Positions 26,570-36,921 of a stretch of DNA of 64,000 nucleotides are shown piece after piece. The position numbers and the translations under genes were made by a program. Below the pieces are notes generated by a model. It was given only the letters and a program-made list of their open reading frames with translations. It was not told where the DNA came from and made no database searches. Position 1 is the first letter of the stretch. Every line of letters begins with the position of its first letter. This DNA comes from Acidobacteriota bacterium (lineage in GTDB: Bacteria; Acidobacteriota; Blastocatellia; Pyrinomonadales; Pyrinomonadaceae): contig JADJWI010000003.1 of the NCBI GenBank assembly GCA_016716435.1, positions 682,001-746,000 on the forward strand, read 5' to 3'.

Positions 26570-27472
26570 TTACGCGCGGGCCTCTGATGCGGGCGGTGGG
26601 GTTCGGAAGCTTTTTTCGGGGAGCGGGATGCGGCCGGATTCGTTGGGGATCTCGGGGAATTCTTGGCGGTGCCAGCGGAGCTTTGCATCCTCGATGGCTT
26701 CGCGGCTTGAGGAGACGAAGTTCCACCAGATGTGGCGCTTGCCGTCGAGCCTGGCGCCGCCGATTATCATGAACCGCGAATGTTCGGCGGCGCGCACCTC
26801 GGCCTCGACGCCCTCGCGGAAGACGGCCATCGTGCCCGGTTCTATCTCGCGGCCGTCCGCGGTGAGCCGCCCTTTTAGAAGATATACCGACCGTTCTTCG
26901 ATCTCGCGTGGGATGGCGAGCGTCCGCCCCGCCGCGAGCTCCGCCTCGGCGTAGAAGGGCTCGCCGTGGGTTTCGACCGGCGACCGCAGGCCAAAGCCGC
27001 TCCCGAGAATCACGCGGAGCCTAGTCCCCTCGCCCTCGGTTTCCGGAAGCTCTTCGCGGCCGGTGTGGCGAAAGTCGGGCTCGCAATCCTCAAGCCGCTG
27101 CGGCAATGCGACCCACGTTTGCAGGCCGAAGAGCCCGCTGCCCGTTTCGTTTCCGGCGTCGGAAACGCGCTCGGAGTGGACGATGCCGCGGCCTGCCGTC
27201 ATCCAATTGACCGCACCGGGTTCGATCACCTGCACCGAGCCGAGGCTGTCGCGGTGCTTCATCCGGCCGCTGAAAAGATAGGTCACCGTCGCAAGCCCGA
27301 TGTGCGGATGCGGGAGCACGTCCATCGCCGTGCCGCTGACCACCTCGACCGGGCCGAAGTCATCGACAAAGATGAACGGGCCGACGGTTCGCCGCTCGCG
27401 GAAGGGCAGAACGCGACGGACGTCCATCGAGCCGATGCTCGCCTCGCGGGCCGGGATGATGTTCTCGATCAT
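26570..27472 (-). CDS. Pirin family protein
   Basis: A 300-residue bicupin. The N-terminal cupin contains VGPFIFVDDFGPVEV, DVLPHPHIGLATVTYLFSG and MTAGRGIVHSER, with the His ligands of the pirin metal site. The C-terminal cupin ends with FMIIGGARLDGKRHIWWNFV and SSREAIEDAKLRW. Some bacterial pirins are quercetinases or redox-sensing regulators; function here is open. The frame stays open to 28120, but that extension is antisense to the permease gene; the ATG at 27472 matches the family start. It diverges from the permease across 100 bp. Confidence 0.88.
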   Translation of the reverse strand: MIENIIPAREASIGSMDVRRVLPFRERRTVGPFIFVDDFGPVEVVSGTAMDVLPHPHIGLATVTYLFSGRMKHRDSLGSVQVIEPGAVNWMTAGRGIVHSERVSDAGNETGSGLFGLQTWVALPQRLEDCEPDFRHTGREELPETEGEGTRLRVILGSGFGLRSPVETHGEPFYAEAELAAGRTLAIPREIEERSVYLLKGRLTADGREIEPGTMAVFREGVEAEVRAAEHSRFMIIGGARLDGKRHIWWNFVSSSREAIEDAKLRWHRQEFPEIPNESGRIPLPEKSFRTPPPASEARA

Positions 27473-27572
27473 TTTAAGAATTTTGCACAACTCGCCGCCG
27501 AGCATCAAATGCAATTGTCTAAGCCGACCTAAGCGCTTATTATAGACGGACGTTCCGGCCCGTCTGATACTT

Positions 27573-29351
27573 ATGTTCGAAATCCTCATCGTTCTTGCCG
27601 TGCTCGTTCTGGCGGTCTTGCTTTTCGTAACGGAGAAGCTCCGCGTCGATGTGGTCGCGCTTGTGGTGATGGGTATTTTGCTGCTGAGCGGGATCATCTC
27701 GCCCGAGCAGGGCCTTGCAGGTTTTAGTAACGCGGCAACGCTGACGGTCGGGGCGATGTTCGTCTTGAGTGCGGGGCTTTTTAAGTCCGGCGCGGTCAGC
27801 TTTCTCGCCGACATCACGACGCGTGTTTTCAAGAGCGGCTTTTGGGTCGGGATCATCACCGTGATGCTGATCGTCGGCGTGCTTTCGGCATTTATCAACA
27901 ACACGCCAGTCGTCGCCATTTTCTTGCCGATACTGCTGGCCGTCGCCCGCGAGAACGACATCTCGGCCTCAAAGATACTGATCCCCGTCTCGTTCGCCTC
28001 GATGTTCGGCGGCGTCTGCACGCTGATCGGCACCTCGACCAATATCCTCGTAAGCTCGATCGCCGAGGCAAACGGCCTACGGCCTTTTTCGATGTTTGAG
28101 TTTACGCCGCTCGGCATCATCTTTTTCGTGCTCGGTACGCTTTATCTGCTGATCTTTGGCATCCGGATGATCCCGGAGCGGCGCGGCAGCGGCGACCTGA
28201 TGGACGAATTCTCGATGAGCGACTACTTGACCGAGATAGTCCTTATGGAAGGCTCGATCTCGGCCGGGAAAAAGATCCGCGACGCTCCGCTCGTCAAGGA
28301 CATGGAGCTGACGATCCTCAAGATCGAGCGCGAAGGCTCGTTCTTTCAGATACCCGGGCCGGACACGATCTTGAAGCAGGGCGACGTTCTGCTTGTTCGC
28401 TGCGATATCGACCAGATACGTACGCTCCAGGAACACGAGGGCGTGCAATTTAAGGCACAAACGAAGTGGGGCGACGATAGCCTATCAAACGACGATTACC
28501 GCCTGATCGAGGCAGTTTTGCTTCCGACCTCGGACCTGATCGGGAGCACGCTGCAGCTCTCAGGCTTTCGGAGCAGGTTCAGCGCGACCGTGCTCGCCAT
28601 CCGAAGTAAGGGCCGCGTGCTCCGCGAAAAGCTTTCCGATACGGAACTGAGTGCGGGCGACGTTCTGCTGATCGAGATAGAAAAGACGCGGATCGCGAAT
28701 TTTCGCCGGAGCGGTGAGTTCATCATCACCTCCGAGATGGAGACGACCGAATTCCGGCGAGATAAAGCGCTCTTTGCGGTGGCGATAGTTGCAGCCGTGG
28801 TTCTTTCGGCGACCTTCGAACTGGCGCCGATCGTCGTTTCGGCGATCCTCGGGGCGGTCGGGCTTGTGCTCGTCCGCTGTATCTCGATCGAGGAGGCTTA
28901 TGAGGCGATCGACTGGAAGATCATCTTTCTGCTCGCGGGTGTGCTTTCGCTTGGCGTCGCGCTTGAGCAATCCGGTGCGGCGGCGCTGATCTCTGCGAAT
29001 ATGCTGAAATACGTCGGCGGTTGGGGGCCGATCGCACTCGTCTCGGCATTTTACCTGCTGACCTCGAGCCTGACCGAGACGATGTCAAACAACGCGACCG
29101 CCGCCCTGCTTGCCCCGATCGCGATCGTTACAGCGAAATCGCTCGGTGGCGACCCGACGCCTTTTCTGATGGCGATAACCTTCGCCGCCTCGGCCAGCTT
29201 TATGACACCGGTCGGCTACCAGACCAACACGATGATCTACGGCCCCGGCCAATACAAATTCATCGACTTCATCAAGGTCGGAACTCCGCTCAACGTAATG
29301 TTCTGGATCGTCGCGACCATCTTCATCCCCATCATCTGGCCATTTAACTAG
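27573..29351 (+). CDS. SLC13/DASS-family anion permease with two TrkA-C domains
   Basis: A 592-residue inner-membrane transporter. The N-terminal helices include [19 protein letters not shown] and [18 protein letters not shown], an SNT-type family motif. Two cytosolic TrkA-C domains occupy about residues 205-375 ([20 protein letters not shown] and [18 protein letters not shown]). The C-terminal helices include [19 protein letters not shown]. Sodium-coupled uptake of sulfate, citrate or dicarboxylates is typical; the substrate is unknown. It is monocistronic between the divergent pirin and the convergent repeat-protein gene. Confidence 0.9.
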   Translation: MFEILIVLAVLVLAVLLFVTEKLRVDVVALVVMGILLLSGIISPEQGLAGFSNAATLTVGAMFVLSAGLFKSGAVSFLADITTRVFKSGFWVGIITVMLIVGVLSAFINNTPVVAIFLPILLAVARENDISASKILIPVSFASMFGGVCTLIGTSTNILVSSIAEANGLRPFSMFEFTPLGIIFFVLGTLYLLIFGIRMIPERRGSGDLMDEFSMSDYLTEIVLMEGSISAGKKIRDAPLVKDMELTILKIEREGSFFQIPGPDTILKQGDVLLVRCDIDQIRTLQEHEGVQFKAQTKWGDDSLSNDDYRLIEAVLLPTSDLIGSTLQLSGFRSRFSATVLAIRSKGRVLREKLSDTELSAGDVLLIEIEKTRIANFRRSGEFIITSEMETTEFRRDKALFAVAIVAAVVLSATFELAPIVVSAILGAVGLVLVRCISIEEAYEAIDWKIIFLLAGVLSLGVALEQSGAAALISANMLKYVGGWGPIALVSAFYLLTSSLTETMSNNATAALLAPIAIVTAKSLGGDPTPFLMAITFAASASFMTPVGYQTNTMIYGPGQYKFIDFIKVGTPLNVMFWIVATIFIPIIWPFN

Positions 29352-29447
29352 TGGCCTCAAGACTCCGCCTGTCTGTTTCAGGTAACTTAGCTTCACCGTC
29401 GCTATTGCGACCTTCGCATCGCGAGATCCGCCCTGCAAGCGAGCTGC

Positions 29448-29482
29448 GGCCTCTGCGGTGGGTATGATCCGCCGCAGAGGCC
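29448..29482. repeat. Perfect inverted repeat between convergent genes
   Basis: GGCCTCTGCGG (29448-29458) pairs with CCGCAGAGGCC (29472-29482) across a 13-nt loop. It has no T-run, so it is a weak terminator candidate, and it resembles the other intergenic palindromes of this window. Confidence 0.7.
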
Positions 29483-29519
29483 ACAGAGTTTTCAGGAAGA
29501 TCGCTGAGAGCGTCCTCGG

Positions 29520-32500
29520 CTATCTCACGAACGCATTCGGCACGGGCCGGTCGCCGGTTGTACCAAAGGGGGCGATAAGCGTCCCTTGTGTGGACCGGTT
29601 TATGAACCATGTCGAGCTCGAGGGGCGAAAGACGGCCGCATCTAACTTGCCATCACCATCGTAGTCGCCCGGTGCCGGAAGATCTCCGCTCGCTCCCCAG
29701 GGAAATGCATAGAAGCTCGAGTCCTCGGACCGCAGCACATACCACTCACCGGTCGATGGCCTGAAATAAGCGATGTCCGCCTTGCCGTCGCCGGTGTAGT
29801 CGCCCGGTACGGCCAAGTCAGTCGAAGTGCCGAAGGCAAAGGCCCGATTCGCTCCGTCCGAGCTTCGCAAATACCACCACTGCCCTGAGCCCGGACGAAA
29901 GACGGCGATGTCCGTCTTACCGTCGCCGTCATAATCGGCCGGAACAGGCTTGTCGCCCGCGACCCCGAACGGCGTGATCGTCACCTGGCCATCTGATGAC
30001 CTTCTCACGAACCACGTCGATGTCGACGGCCTGAACACAGCCGCATCCGCCCGGCCATCACCGTCAAAATCCGCTGGCGAAGGGATATCTCCGGTCGCCC
30101 CGAACGGAAACCCGAAGAACGTCGAATCCTCGCTTCTCAGAACAAACCACTCGCCGGTCGAGGGCCGCCAAAAGGCTGGGTCCGCTTTCCCGTCGCCCGT
30201 AAAATCGGCAGGCACGACCGTGTCTGTACTAGAACCAAAGGCAAACGCCCGGTTCCCGCCATCCGAAGAGCGGAGATACCACCACTGGCCCGGCCCCGGC
30301 CTGAACACAGAAATGTCCGTTTTTCCGTCGCCGTCGAGGTCAAAAGGAGCACGGCTGCCAACCGGCTTCACACCGTACCGCACGACCTCATACATCGAGC
30401 GATGGAATGAGAAGTCTCCATTTATCCCACGTGCCCTGATGTATCCGGTACGGTTTGCATCGGGAACTGAAATGGCCCAATCACTATAAAGCTGCCTAAC
30501 GCCTTCCCCGAGATAGGTGTAATTCACACCATCGGTCGAATGCTCGAAAACAACCCGGTTCACTTCGATCTCAGATGAGCCGCGATTCCAGATGATCGAG
30601 TCCGGATTCACGGTCAAGAAGCTTCGAACTCCAGTTCCATGCCCCGTTCGGACAGCGGCAAACTGAGCGCGGGAGGCTCCGCTTACTGAAGTAAAGTAGC
30701 CGCTGAAGAGCATCTTGCCGTCACTGCGGAGCGTCGTTGCGAGGACATCGTTCGCACCGGAACTGGCAAACTGGTTAGCGAACGCCCCGTTGTCGCCAAG
30801 TTCGATTACGCCCGTCCTAGGTATTGAATTCACGGTCGACCATCGACCGGCGACGAACACCCGTCGATTCAGATCGACGTATATTGAAAACACAATGCTG
30901 TCCAGCGTTGGAGGAACAAAGCCCGAATCGAGCGAGCCATCGCCGTTCAGGCGGGCGATATACGTCCTTGTTACTGAATTTACGGTACCAAAGGCGCCAC
31001 CAATAAGTATCTTGCCAAAACGGTCGAAAATGATCCTATGTGCGTAGGGCTCAATATTTCCGCCGAGTGATGTGGTAAACGACGTGTCGAGCGTTCCATT
31101 GGCATTTAGCCGGGCAATGCCCGTGCGGGCCGTCCCGTTAACGGTGGTGAAGTACCCGCCGATCACGATCTTCCCGTCTGCGGCGACCGCGGCGGCAAGG
31201 ACCGGGGAATTGGCCGATGGCGCAAATGCTGTATCGAGCGTGCCATTCGCGTTGAGCCGGGCAATATTCGGGCGTGCCGTGCCGTTGACCGAAGTGAACG
31301 AGCCGACGATAAGGATCTTTCCGTCATCCTGAACAACAACCTCACTGACCCAGGCATTCGCACTGAATGTCGGTGTGAATGAAGTATCGAGGGTGCCATT
31401 CGGATTGATTCGGGCCAACCTCTCTCGCGAAGTGCCGCCGACGGTCGAGAAATCGCCGCCCGCAATATATTTCCCGTCCTTTTGGACCGCCAGAGAATAG
31501 GTCCAACCGTTCATGTTCGGATCCGCAAATGTCGGATCAACTGTTCCGTTCCAATTGAGCCTCGCCATTCCTCTCCGGGTTACTCCCCCGATGGTTGTGA
31601 ACGACCCGCCTGCAAGTGTTTTTCCGTTCGGAAGGGAAACTAGAGCGACTGCGGGTGTGCTCGCAAATCCAACGTTTGTATCCACATCTACAGTGCCGTC
31701 GGGATAGAGCCTGGCAAGGTTCGTGTAGCCGGTCGTTCCGTTTATTTGGGTGAAGCTGCCTGCGGCGAACATCGCCCCACTATCCAAAAGCGCGATCTGT
31801 GAGATCCCAAAAGTGCCTCCCGTTCCGGCGACGGTAGTGTTCCCGGCGAAGGAGGTGTCAAGTGAGCCATCCATATTAAGCCTCACCAGGCCGCCCCGCT
31901 GAACTCCGTTGGCGTTGTTGAAATATCCGGCAACGATCAGCTTTCCGTCAGGCTGGATCTTCACATCGGTGGCGTATTCGTCTAGATTCGCATTGAACGA
32001 AGCATCCCCGTCACCATTTGGGAGCAACCGGGCGACTCGGTTACGGACAACATTCGGATCGCCGATTCGCGTAAAGCGCCCGACAACCACGATCTTTCCG
32101 TCCGTTTGTTCTGCGGCGGCAAAGGTGTGCCAGTTCGCGCCCTTCAGTTGCTGGTTTGCCATAAAGCCGGTATCGAGCGATCCATCGGCATTCAAGCGGG
32201 CAAAGTTCGGACGCGGTTGTCCATCAACTTCGGTGAACTGTCCTTTGATAAGTATCTTTCCGGTGGACAATACCGTGATGCCAAAAACAGCTTGATTCAG
32301 ATTCGGATTGAAAGAGGTATCGACCGTGCCATTCGGATTGAGCCGGACGAGATATGAACGCGAGGTCCCGCCTACGGTTGTGAAATGGCCGCCAACTAGT
32401 ATCTTTCCATCGGGCTGGCGGGCAAGCGAGCCTGCGCCGCCACCGATCGTCGTGGTGATCGAGCCGTCATTCACTCCATTTATATTCAGCCTTGCCAGGC

Positions 32501-32852
32501 CGGAACTTGCCGCGCCGCCGATCGTAGTGAATGATCCGACCACGATCATATTGTCGCCATCAACGATCATGTCCTGGATAAATCCATTCGCTGCGGGGTT
32601 GTAACCCATATCCAGGGCACCGCTGTTCTGAAATCGGGCCAAGTAGTTTCGCGGAGTACCATTGACGGTCCCGAAAGTTCCGTACGCATAGGTCCATCGC
32701 CCCTGGGCATGCAGTACGCCGAATGTAGTGCCATTTAGCGTAGGCATGAAACCATCCGACGCCGTTTGCCCTTTGGTAGTGATACTGCCCACTGCCGCGA
32801 GGGCGAGTGCAACAAAAATGACTGCAAAACCATTGACCAATAATTTTCTCAT
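29520..32852 (-). CDS. Secreted delta-60 repeat / FG-GAP repeat protein
   Basis: A 1110-residue exported protein. A signal peptide (residues 1-30) is followed by about fourteen delta-60 repeats (about 33-780; pattern DGKI.VGG.FT.VNGT.R..I then ARLN.NGTLD.SF), a probable beta-propeller. A linker of about 90 residues leads to six FG-GAP/VCBS-type repeats (from about 865), each with D-x-D/T-G-DGK-x-D and FRP-S/G-...-W. The FG-GAP unit type with WWYLRSSDG and WYVLRSED is common in Blastocatellia. Calcium binding and surface adhesion are inferred. No sorting signal beyond the C-terminal VPNAFVR is visible. Internal repeats make this locus prone to recombination. Confidence 0.9.
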   Translation of the reverse strand: MRKLLVNGFAVIFVALALAAVGSITTKGQTASDGFMPTLNGTTFGVLHAQGRWTYAYGTFGTVNGTPRNYLARFQNSGALDMGYNPAANGFIQDMIVDGDNMIVVGSFTTIGGAASSGLARLNINGVNDGSITTTIGGGAGSLARQPDGKILVGGHFTTVGGTSRSYLVRLNPNGTVDTSFNPNLNQAVFGITVLSTGKILIKGQFTEVDGQPRPNFARLNADGSLDTGFMANQQLKGANWHTFAAAEQTDGKIVVVGRFTRIGDPNVVRNRVARLLPNGDGDASFNANLDEYATDVKIQPDGKLIVAGYFNNANGVQRGGLVRLNMDGSLDTSFAGNTTVAGTGGTFGISQIALLDSGAMFAAGSFTQINGTTGYTNLARLYPDGTVDVDTNVGFASTPAVALVSLPNGKTLAGGSFTTIGGVTRRGMARLNWNGTVDPTFADPNMNGWTYSLAVQKDGKYIAGGDFSTVGGTSRERLARINPNGTLDTSFTPTFSANAWVSEVVVQDDGKILIVGSFTSVNGTARPNIARLNANGTLDTAFAPSANSPVLAAAVAADGKIVIGGYFTTVNGTARTGIARLNANGTLDTSFTTSLGGNIEPYAHRIIFDRFGKILIGGAFGTVNSVTRTYIARLNGDGSLDSGFVPPTLDSIVFSIYVDLNRRVFVAGRWSTVNSIPRTGVIELGDNGAFANQFASSGANDVLATTLRSDGKMLFSGYFTSVSGASRAQFAAVRTGHGTGVRSFLTVNPDSIIWNRGSSEIEVNRVVFEHSTDGVNYTYLGEGVRQLYSDWAISVPDANRTGYIRARGINGDFSFHRSMYEVVRYGVKPVGSRAPFDLDGDGKTDISVFRPGPGQWWYLRSSDGGNRAFAFGSSTDTVVPADFTGDGKADPAFWRPSTGEWFVLRSEDSTFFGFPFGATGDIPSPADFDGDGRADAAVFRPSTSTWFVRRSSDGQVTITPFGVAGDKPVPADYDGDGKTDIAVFRPGSGQWWYLRSSDGANRAFAFGTSTDLAVPGDYTGDGKADIAYFRPSTGEWYVLRSEDSSFYAFPWGASGDLPAPGDYDGDGKLDAAVFRPSSSTWFINRSTQGTLIAPFGTTGDRPVPNAFVR

Positions 32853-33237
32853 TGCTTTATTCCTTTTTTCTTCTTTTGGACGGGTCGCTTTCTCTTACCT
32901 CGTACTCAGAAAGATCAATAACAAACCTCAGGTTCGACGATTGTCCATGAGTCTCCCGATTCATTACGCGTCAGAGTTTTGAAAAACGGAGCATCGGCCC
33001 CGAAATTTCCCAAATGGCGACGGAAAAATGGCGCACGTGCGGCCGGGACGCTAAACGCGCCTTAACAGGCCGCAAGAAACACTTCAATGCGCAATTTAAG
33101 ATCTGGAATCTGGAATTTGGAATTTGAAATTTGGAATTCCGGTTCGTTGTTTTCAGGTGGCCATAATGATATTTTATTGGATTGCGGTAATTTAAAAACG
33201 ATATCGGGTATAGCCCATAAAAACCGGAGAATTTTAG
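32853..33237. other. Intergenic region upstream of ald
   Basis: 385 bp between divergent genes. It contains the family A repeat (33101-33123) and its extension to 33140, then an AT-rich stretch (ATGATATTTTATTGGATT) that probably holds the ald promoter, and CCGGAG as ribosome site. No credible gene. Confidence 0.6.
33101..33123. repeat. Dispersed repeat family A, copy 2 (inverted)
   Basis: The reverse complement of the 23-bp tract at 26503-26525, embedded in a longer run of TGGAATTTGGAATTTGAAAT units reaching 33140. Confidence 0.85.
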
Positions 33238-34374
33238 ATGAAGATCGGACTGCCAAAAGAGATAAAGGACAATGAATATCGGGTCGGGTTGACGCCGGCG
33301 GGCGTGCATGCGCTCGCGGGTGCCGGACACACGGTCTATGTGGAAAAGAGTGCGGGCGAGGGCTCGGGCTTTACGGATGAACAGTATGAAAGTGCGGGAG
33401 CGACGATGCTCGAGACCGCCGACGAGATCTGGGCTGAGGGCGACATGATCGTCAAGGTCAAGGAGCCGATCGCACCCGAATATCCGCGGATGCGGGAGAA
33501 CCAACTGCTCTTCACCTATCTGCATCTGGCTCCGGAATTTGAGCTGACCAAGCAGATGATGGAGCGAAACGTGACGGGCGTCGCCTATGAGACCATCACG
33601 GACAAGCAGGGCCGTTTGCCGCTGCTGACGCCGATGTCAGAGGTTGCGGGCCGTATGTCGGTCCAGGTCGGTGCGACCTATCTTGAGAAAATGAACGGCG
33701 GCAAGGGCATTTTGCTCGGCGGCGTTCCGGGAGTTCCGGCAGCAAATGTGGTCATCATCGGCGGCGGCATCGTCGGTACGGAAGCCGCGAAAATGGCCGT
33801 CGGCCTCGGTGCAAAGGTCACCATCATCGACCGCAATCTCGACCGCCTGCGGCAGCTTGACGACATATTTCTCTCAAAGGTGCAGACGCTTGCCTCCTCG
33901 CGTTACCAGATAGAAGAGGCCATCTCGCATGCCGATCTCGTCATCGGCGCGGTGCTCGTTGTCGGTGCGGCGGCGCCGAAGCTCGTTACCCGCGATATGC
34001 TTCACCTTATCCCGCAGGGTGCGGTGCTTGTTGACGTTGCCGTTGACCAGGGCGGATGTTTTGAAACGACGCGGGCGACCACGCACTCGAACCCGACCTA
34101 TTACGAGGAAGGCGTTCTTCACTATTGCGTGGCCAATATGCCGGGTGCGGTGCCGCGGACCTCGACCTTTGCTCTGACCAACGCGACGCTGCCCTATGCT
34201 CTCTCGCTCGCAAACAAGGGCTTTGAGCGGGCGATCGCCGACGACGCCGGGCTCTGGGAAGGCGTTAACACCTACGCCGGCAAGTGCACCTACGAGGCCG
34301 TAGCAACCTCGCAGAACATCGAATACACGCCGCTCTCAAGCCTCATCGATGGCGGCAAGACGGCCGCGGCTTAG
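33238..34374 (+). CDS. ald: Alanine dehydrogenase
   Basis: A 378-residue NAD-dependent enzyme interconverting L-alanine and pyruvate plus ammonia in the cytosol. The start [20 protein letters not shown] and the pyruvate-site Arg and Lys region are intact. The Rossmann loop [18 protein letters not shown] is followed by the Asp-ending strand TIID, and the conserved [20 protein letters not shown] is present. GGAG lies 8-9 nt upstream of the ATG. A saccharopine dehydrogenase or transhydrogenase alpha subunit is excluded by length and motifs. Confidence 0.96.
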   Translation: MKIGLPKEIKDNEYRVGLTPAGVHALAGAGHTVYVEKSAGEGSGFTDEQYESAGATMLETADEIWAEGDMIVKVKEPIAPEYPRMRENQLLFTYLHLAPEFELTKQMMERNVTGVAYETITDKQGRLPLLTPMSEVAGRMSVQVGATYLEKMNGGKGILLGGVPGVPAANVVIIGGGIVGTEAAKMAVGLGAKVTIIDRNLDRLRQLDDIFLSKVQTLASSRYQIEEAISHADLVIGAVLVVGAAAPKLVTRDMLHLIPQGAVLVDVAVDQGGCFETTRATTHSNPTYYEEGVLHYCVANMPGAVPRTSTFALTNATLPYALSLANKGFERAIADDAGLWEGVNTYAGKCTYEAVATSQNIEYTPLSSLIDGGKTAAA

Positions 34375-34392
34375 AAAGAAGTTATCAGTGGC

Positions 34393-34409
34393 CGGTGGTC
34401 AGTGGTCAG
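34393..34409. repeat. Dispersed repeat family B, intergenic copy
   Basis: CGGTGGTCAGTGGTCAG (17 bp) in the 84-bp gap between ald and the DUF512 gene. The same 17 bp lies in frame inside the GltD-like gene at 62195-62211. Confidence 0.85.
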
Positions 34410-34458
34410 TTAAGTTCGCTCTGGCCGGCGGCCGCGAACAACTGGCCACTCTTTATTT

Positions 34459-35904
34459 ATGTACGAGTTTGCGGTAACACCGGCGGTGACGCAGCTTCGC
34501 AGGCAGGGTGTGATCATTACTGAGATCACGGCCGGCAGTCTTGGCGAGGAGTTGGAACTGCGTCCGGGCGACCGCATCGTCAAGGTCAATGGGCGGACGG
34601 TTCGCGACTATCTTGATTTTCGCTTCCAAACGGCGGGCGAGACCGAGCTTTCGCTGCGTGTAAAAAAAGCGAATGGCGAAACGCTTGAGATAGAATTTGA
34701 CCGCGAAGAGGGCGAGGACTTCGGGCTCGGGTTTGAGCAGATCGTTCCGCGGCAGTGTGCGAACGAGTGCCTGTTTTGCTTTTGCAAGGGCAATCCCGAG
34801 GACGCACGGCCCTCGCTTTTTGTCCGCGATGAGGACATCCGGCTCTCATTTCTCTACGGCAACTACACGACGCTATCCTCGATAACCGAGGACGAGATGA
34901 ACCGCGTTATCGAGCAGCGGCTCTCGCCGCAATACGTCTCGGTCCACGCGACCGACCTCAAGACGCGAGCGTATCTGCTCGGCGTTGACGAAAAGCGGGC
35001 GGATATCTCCGGCAAGATCGAGCGGCTGCTCGCGGCCGACATCGAGATCCACGCCCAGGTCGTGCTTTGCCCGGAGATAAACGACGGGCCGGTGCTCGAA
35101 AAGACGCTCCGCGACCTTGCCGCCAGTTACCCGAAGGTGGTGAGCACGGCGATCGTCCCGGTTGCCCTGACGCGTTATAACACCGATGAGCGGCTGACCC
35201 GCGTAACGCCCGAATTTTGCCGGCGGACGATCCGCGAGGTCGAGCGGCTGCAGAAAGAATTTCGGCGAACGCTTGGCGCGACCTTCGCATTCCTCGGCGA
35301 CGAGATCTACATAAGGGCCGGTGCCGAGATCCCATCGCGGCGGCACTACGGAAATTACCCGCAGATCGAAGACGGCGTCGGGATGATCCGTTCGTTCGTA
35401 AATTCGTTTGAGAAACTGCTAAAGAAGACTCCCGAGGGCGAGCGAGCGGAAGCGGTCGGCATTGCCCGGAAGTTTTTCGTCGATGCCCGGACGCATCCGG
35501 CGGCGAGAGTGCCGGCCGAGCCAGCCGTGCGGCGTAATCCCGCACGCGGCGGCTTGCGGGCATCGGAGCTTAATGGCACGATCCTGACCGGCGAGATGTT
35601 TGCCCCGACGCTCGGCGAGCAGATCGCCCGCTTCAATGAGGTCCACGGCTCGCGGTTGCGGGTGATGGCGGTAAAGAATGAATATTTCGGCGGCGACGTC
35701 TCGGTTGCGGGGCTTCTTTCGGGCAGCGACCTGATGCGCGTTCGCGACGAGGTGGAAGGCGACTTTGTGATGATACCGCCCTCGGTAATCAAATCTGACG
35801 AGCCGGTGCTGATCGATGGGATGCAGTTTGCCGAGCTTGAGCACGCCTATCCGGTCCCGATCATCGCCGAGGACCTGTTTGAATTTCTCTCAAGAACGAT
35901 CTAG
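34459..35904 (+). CDS. DUF512 protein with PDZ and Fe-S (radical-SAM-like) domains
   Basis: 481 residues. An N-terminal PDZ-like domain (IITEITAGSLGEELELRPGD then RIVKVNGRTVRDYLDFRF) precedes a cysteine cluster CANECLFCFCKGNP near residue 97, a radical-SAM-like fold (LSFLYGNYTTLSSITEDEM, HAQVVLCPEINDGPVL) and the C-terminal DUF512 domain with VKNEYFGGDVSVAGLLSGSD. The biochemical role is unknown; related proteins occur in clostridia, cyanobacteria and Acidobacteria. It is followed by a strong bidirectional terminator. Confidence 0.88.
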   Translation: MYEFAVTPAVTQLRRQGVIITEITAGSLGEELELRPGDRIVKVNGRTVRDYLDFRFQTAGETELSLRVKKANGETLEIEFDREEGEDFGLGFEQIVPRQCANECLFCFCKGNPEDARPSLFVRDEDIRLSFLYGNYTTLSSITEDEMNRVIEQRLSPQYVSVHATDLKTRAYLLGVDEKRADISGKIERLLAADIEIHAQVVLCPEINDGPVLEKTLRDLAASYPKVVSTAIVPVALTRYNTDERLTRVTPEFCRRTIREVERLQKEFRRTLGATFAFLGDEIYIRAGAEIPSRRHYGNYPQIEDGVGMIRSFVNSFEKLLKKTPEGERAEAVGIARKFFVDARTHPAARVPAEPAVRRNPARGGLRASELNGTILTGEMFAPTLGEQIARFNEVHGSRLRVMAVKNEYFGGDVSVAGLLSGSDLMRVRDEVEGDFVMIPPSVIKSDEPVLIDGMQFAELEHAYPVPIIAEDLFEFLSRTI

Positions 35905-35910
35905 GCGACA

Positions 35911-35958
35911 ACGCAAAAAAAAAGAGCCCGGCGATCAGCGAAGATCGCCGGGCTTTTG
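35911..35958. terminator. Bidirectional Rho-independent terminator
   Basis: GCCCGGCGATC (35926-35936) pairs with GATCGCCGGGC (35943-35953), flanked by an A9 run and TTTTG. It lies between the convergent DUF512 and TonB genes. Confidence 0.92.
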
Positions 35959-35984
35959 TCTGAACAAGTTCCTATCGCGTGAAT

Positions 35985-36785
35985 TTATAGACGATCACGC
36001 CGGTCACTTTCACCGGCTGGTTTGAAAGCAGCGTTGGCCGGAACTTCGCTTCGTGCCGCACCGATGGCGGCCGCACGAAGAAGCGGATGCCCACTGACCG
36101 ATTTTGCCGAAACGACCCTTCCGTCTTCGTCTATCAGCACCTGGACGCTTACGTTGCCCTGAGCGTTGACGGCCATCGCGGTTGCGGGATATTGCGGCTT
36201 CGGCAGGTAGATCGCCTCGCCAGTTATAACGCCTTTTGAGATCGGTGCTGTCGGCTTCTTTATCGCGGGCGGCGGCGGTATGCTCTCGACACGTTCGGGA
36301 ACGGGCCTGCTGATCTCGCCCGAGCTTGAACTCGAAACGCTACTACCCGAATTGCGCGAGGTTCCATCGGGACGGCCGCCGGTAAAGAACGGGCCAGAGT
36401 TGCGGTCATTGATCACGTAGGGGCCTAGCGGCCGCGGCGGTATTGTGTTTACCACCGTCGAGACGGAGTCCGGGGCTTTTTGCATCTCATCAATGCGGGC
36501 AATGCTCTCTGTCCGGGAGGGAAGCCGATCGGTGCTCGATGTGTTTGCGGCGGCGGGCTGCTTCGGCTGCGGTTCCTCGATGACACGCTGGGCCGGCTCG
36601 ACCTGAGCGACGAGCATCCTCGCCATTTCGATATCACCGCCAATGTCGAAGTCGGCCGCATAGATGCTGACGATCACGGCAGAGAGAAAAAGGGCACCAA
36701 CAAGAAGTGCGGAGACGGCAAAATATTTTCGGCGGCCGCGGGCATCGGCCCGGGAGCCATTCGTTTCAACAAGTACGTCAAACAT
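35985..36785 (-). CDS. TonB-family energy transducer, frameshifted near C-terminus
   Basis: From the ATG at 36785: a cytosolic start, one transmembrane helix (YFAVSALLVGALFLSAVIV), a Pro/Ser-rich periplasmic spacer (about 60-190) and a TonB C-terminal domain with AIYLPKPQYPATAMAVNAQG, VSVQVLIDEDGRVVSA and GHPLLRAAAIGAAR. After this the frame is lost (SEVPANAAFKPAGESD). The shifted frame reads the expected AKFRPTLLSNQPVKVTGVIV and ends at a TAG at 35972. One extra base near 36045-36053 explains it; 36785 to 35972 is one base more than a multiple of three. It couples proton-motive force to outer-membrane transport if functional. Confidence 0.82.
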   Translation of the reverse strand: MFDVLVETNGSRADARGRRKYFAVSALLVGALFLSAVIVSIYAADFDIGGDIEMARMLVAQVEPAQRVIEEPQPKQPAAANTSSTDRLPSRTESIARIDEMQKAPDSVSTVVNTIPPRPLGPYVINDRNSGPFFTGGRPDGTSRNSGSSVSSSSSGEISRPVPERVESIPPPPAIKKPTAPISKGVITGEAIYLPKPQYPATAMAVNAQGNVSVQVLIDEDGRVVSAKSVSGHPLLRAAAIGAARSEVPANAAFKPAGESDRRDRL

Positions 36786-36921
36786 AGTTCGGTTCCTCCA
36801 ATTTGATCTGCCGGTGCCAACGGACGTCCCGGATGTTTCCGGTAACTTGCTTAGACACCGTTTCGCCGAATTTGTTCCCGTCTTAGGCGGTGCGGGCTGT
36901 TCTGCTAGAATCGACCTACGG

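Noticed and set aside
27473..28120. N-terminal extension of the pirin gene
   Set aside because: It is antisense to the SLC13 permease; pirin homology begins at the ATG at 27472.
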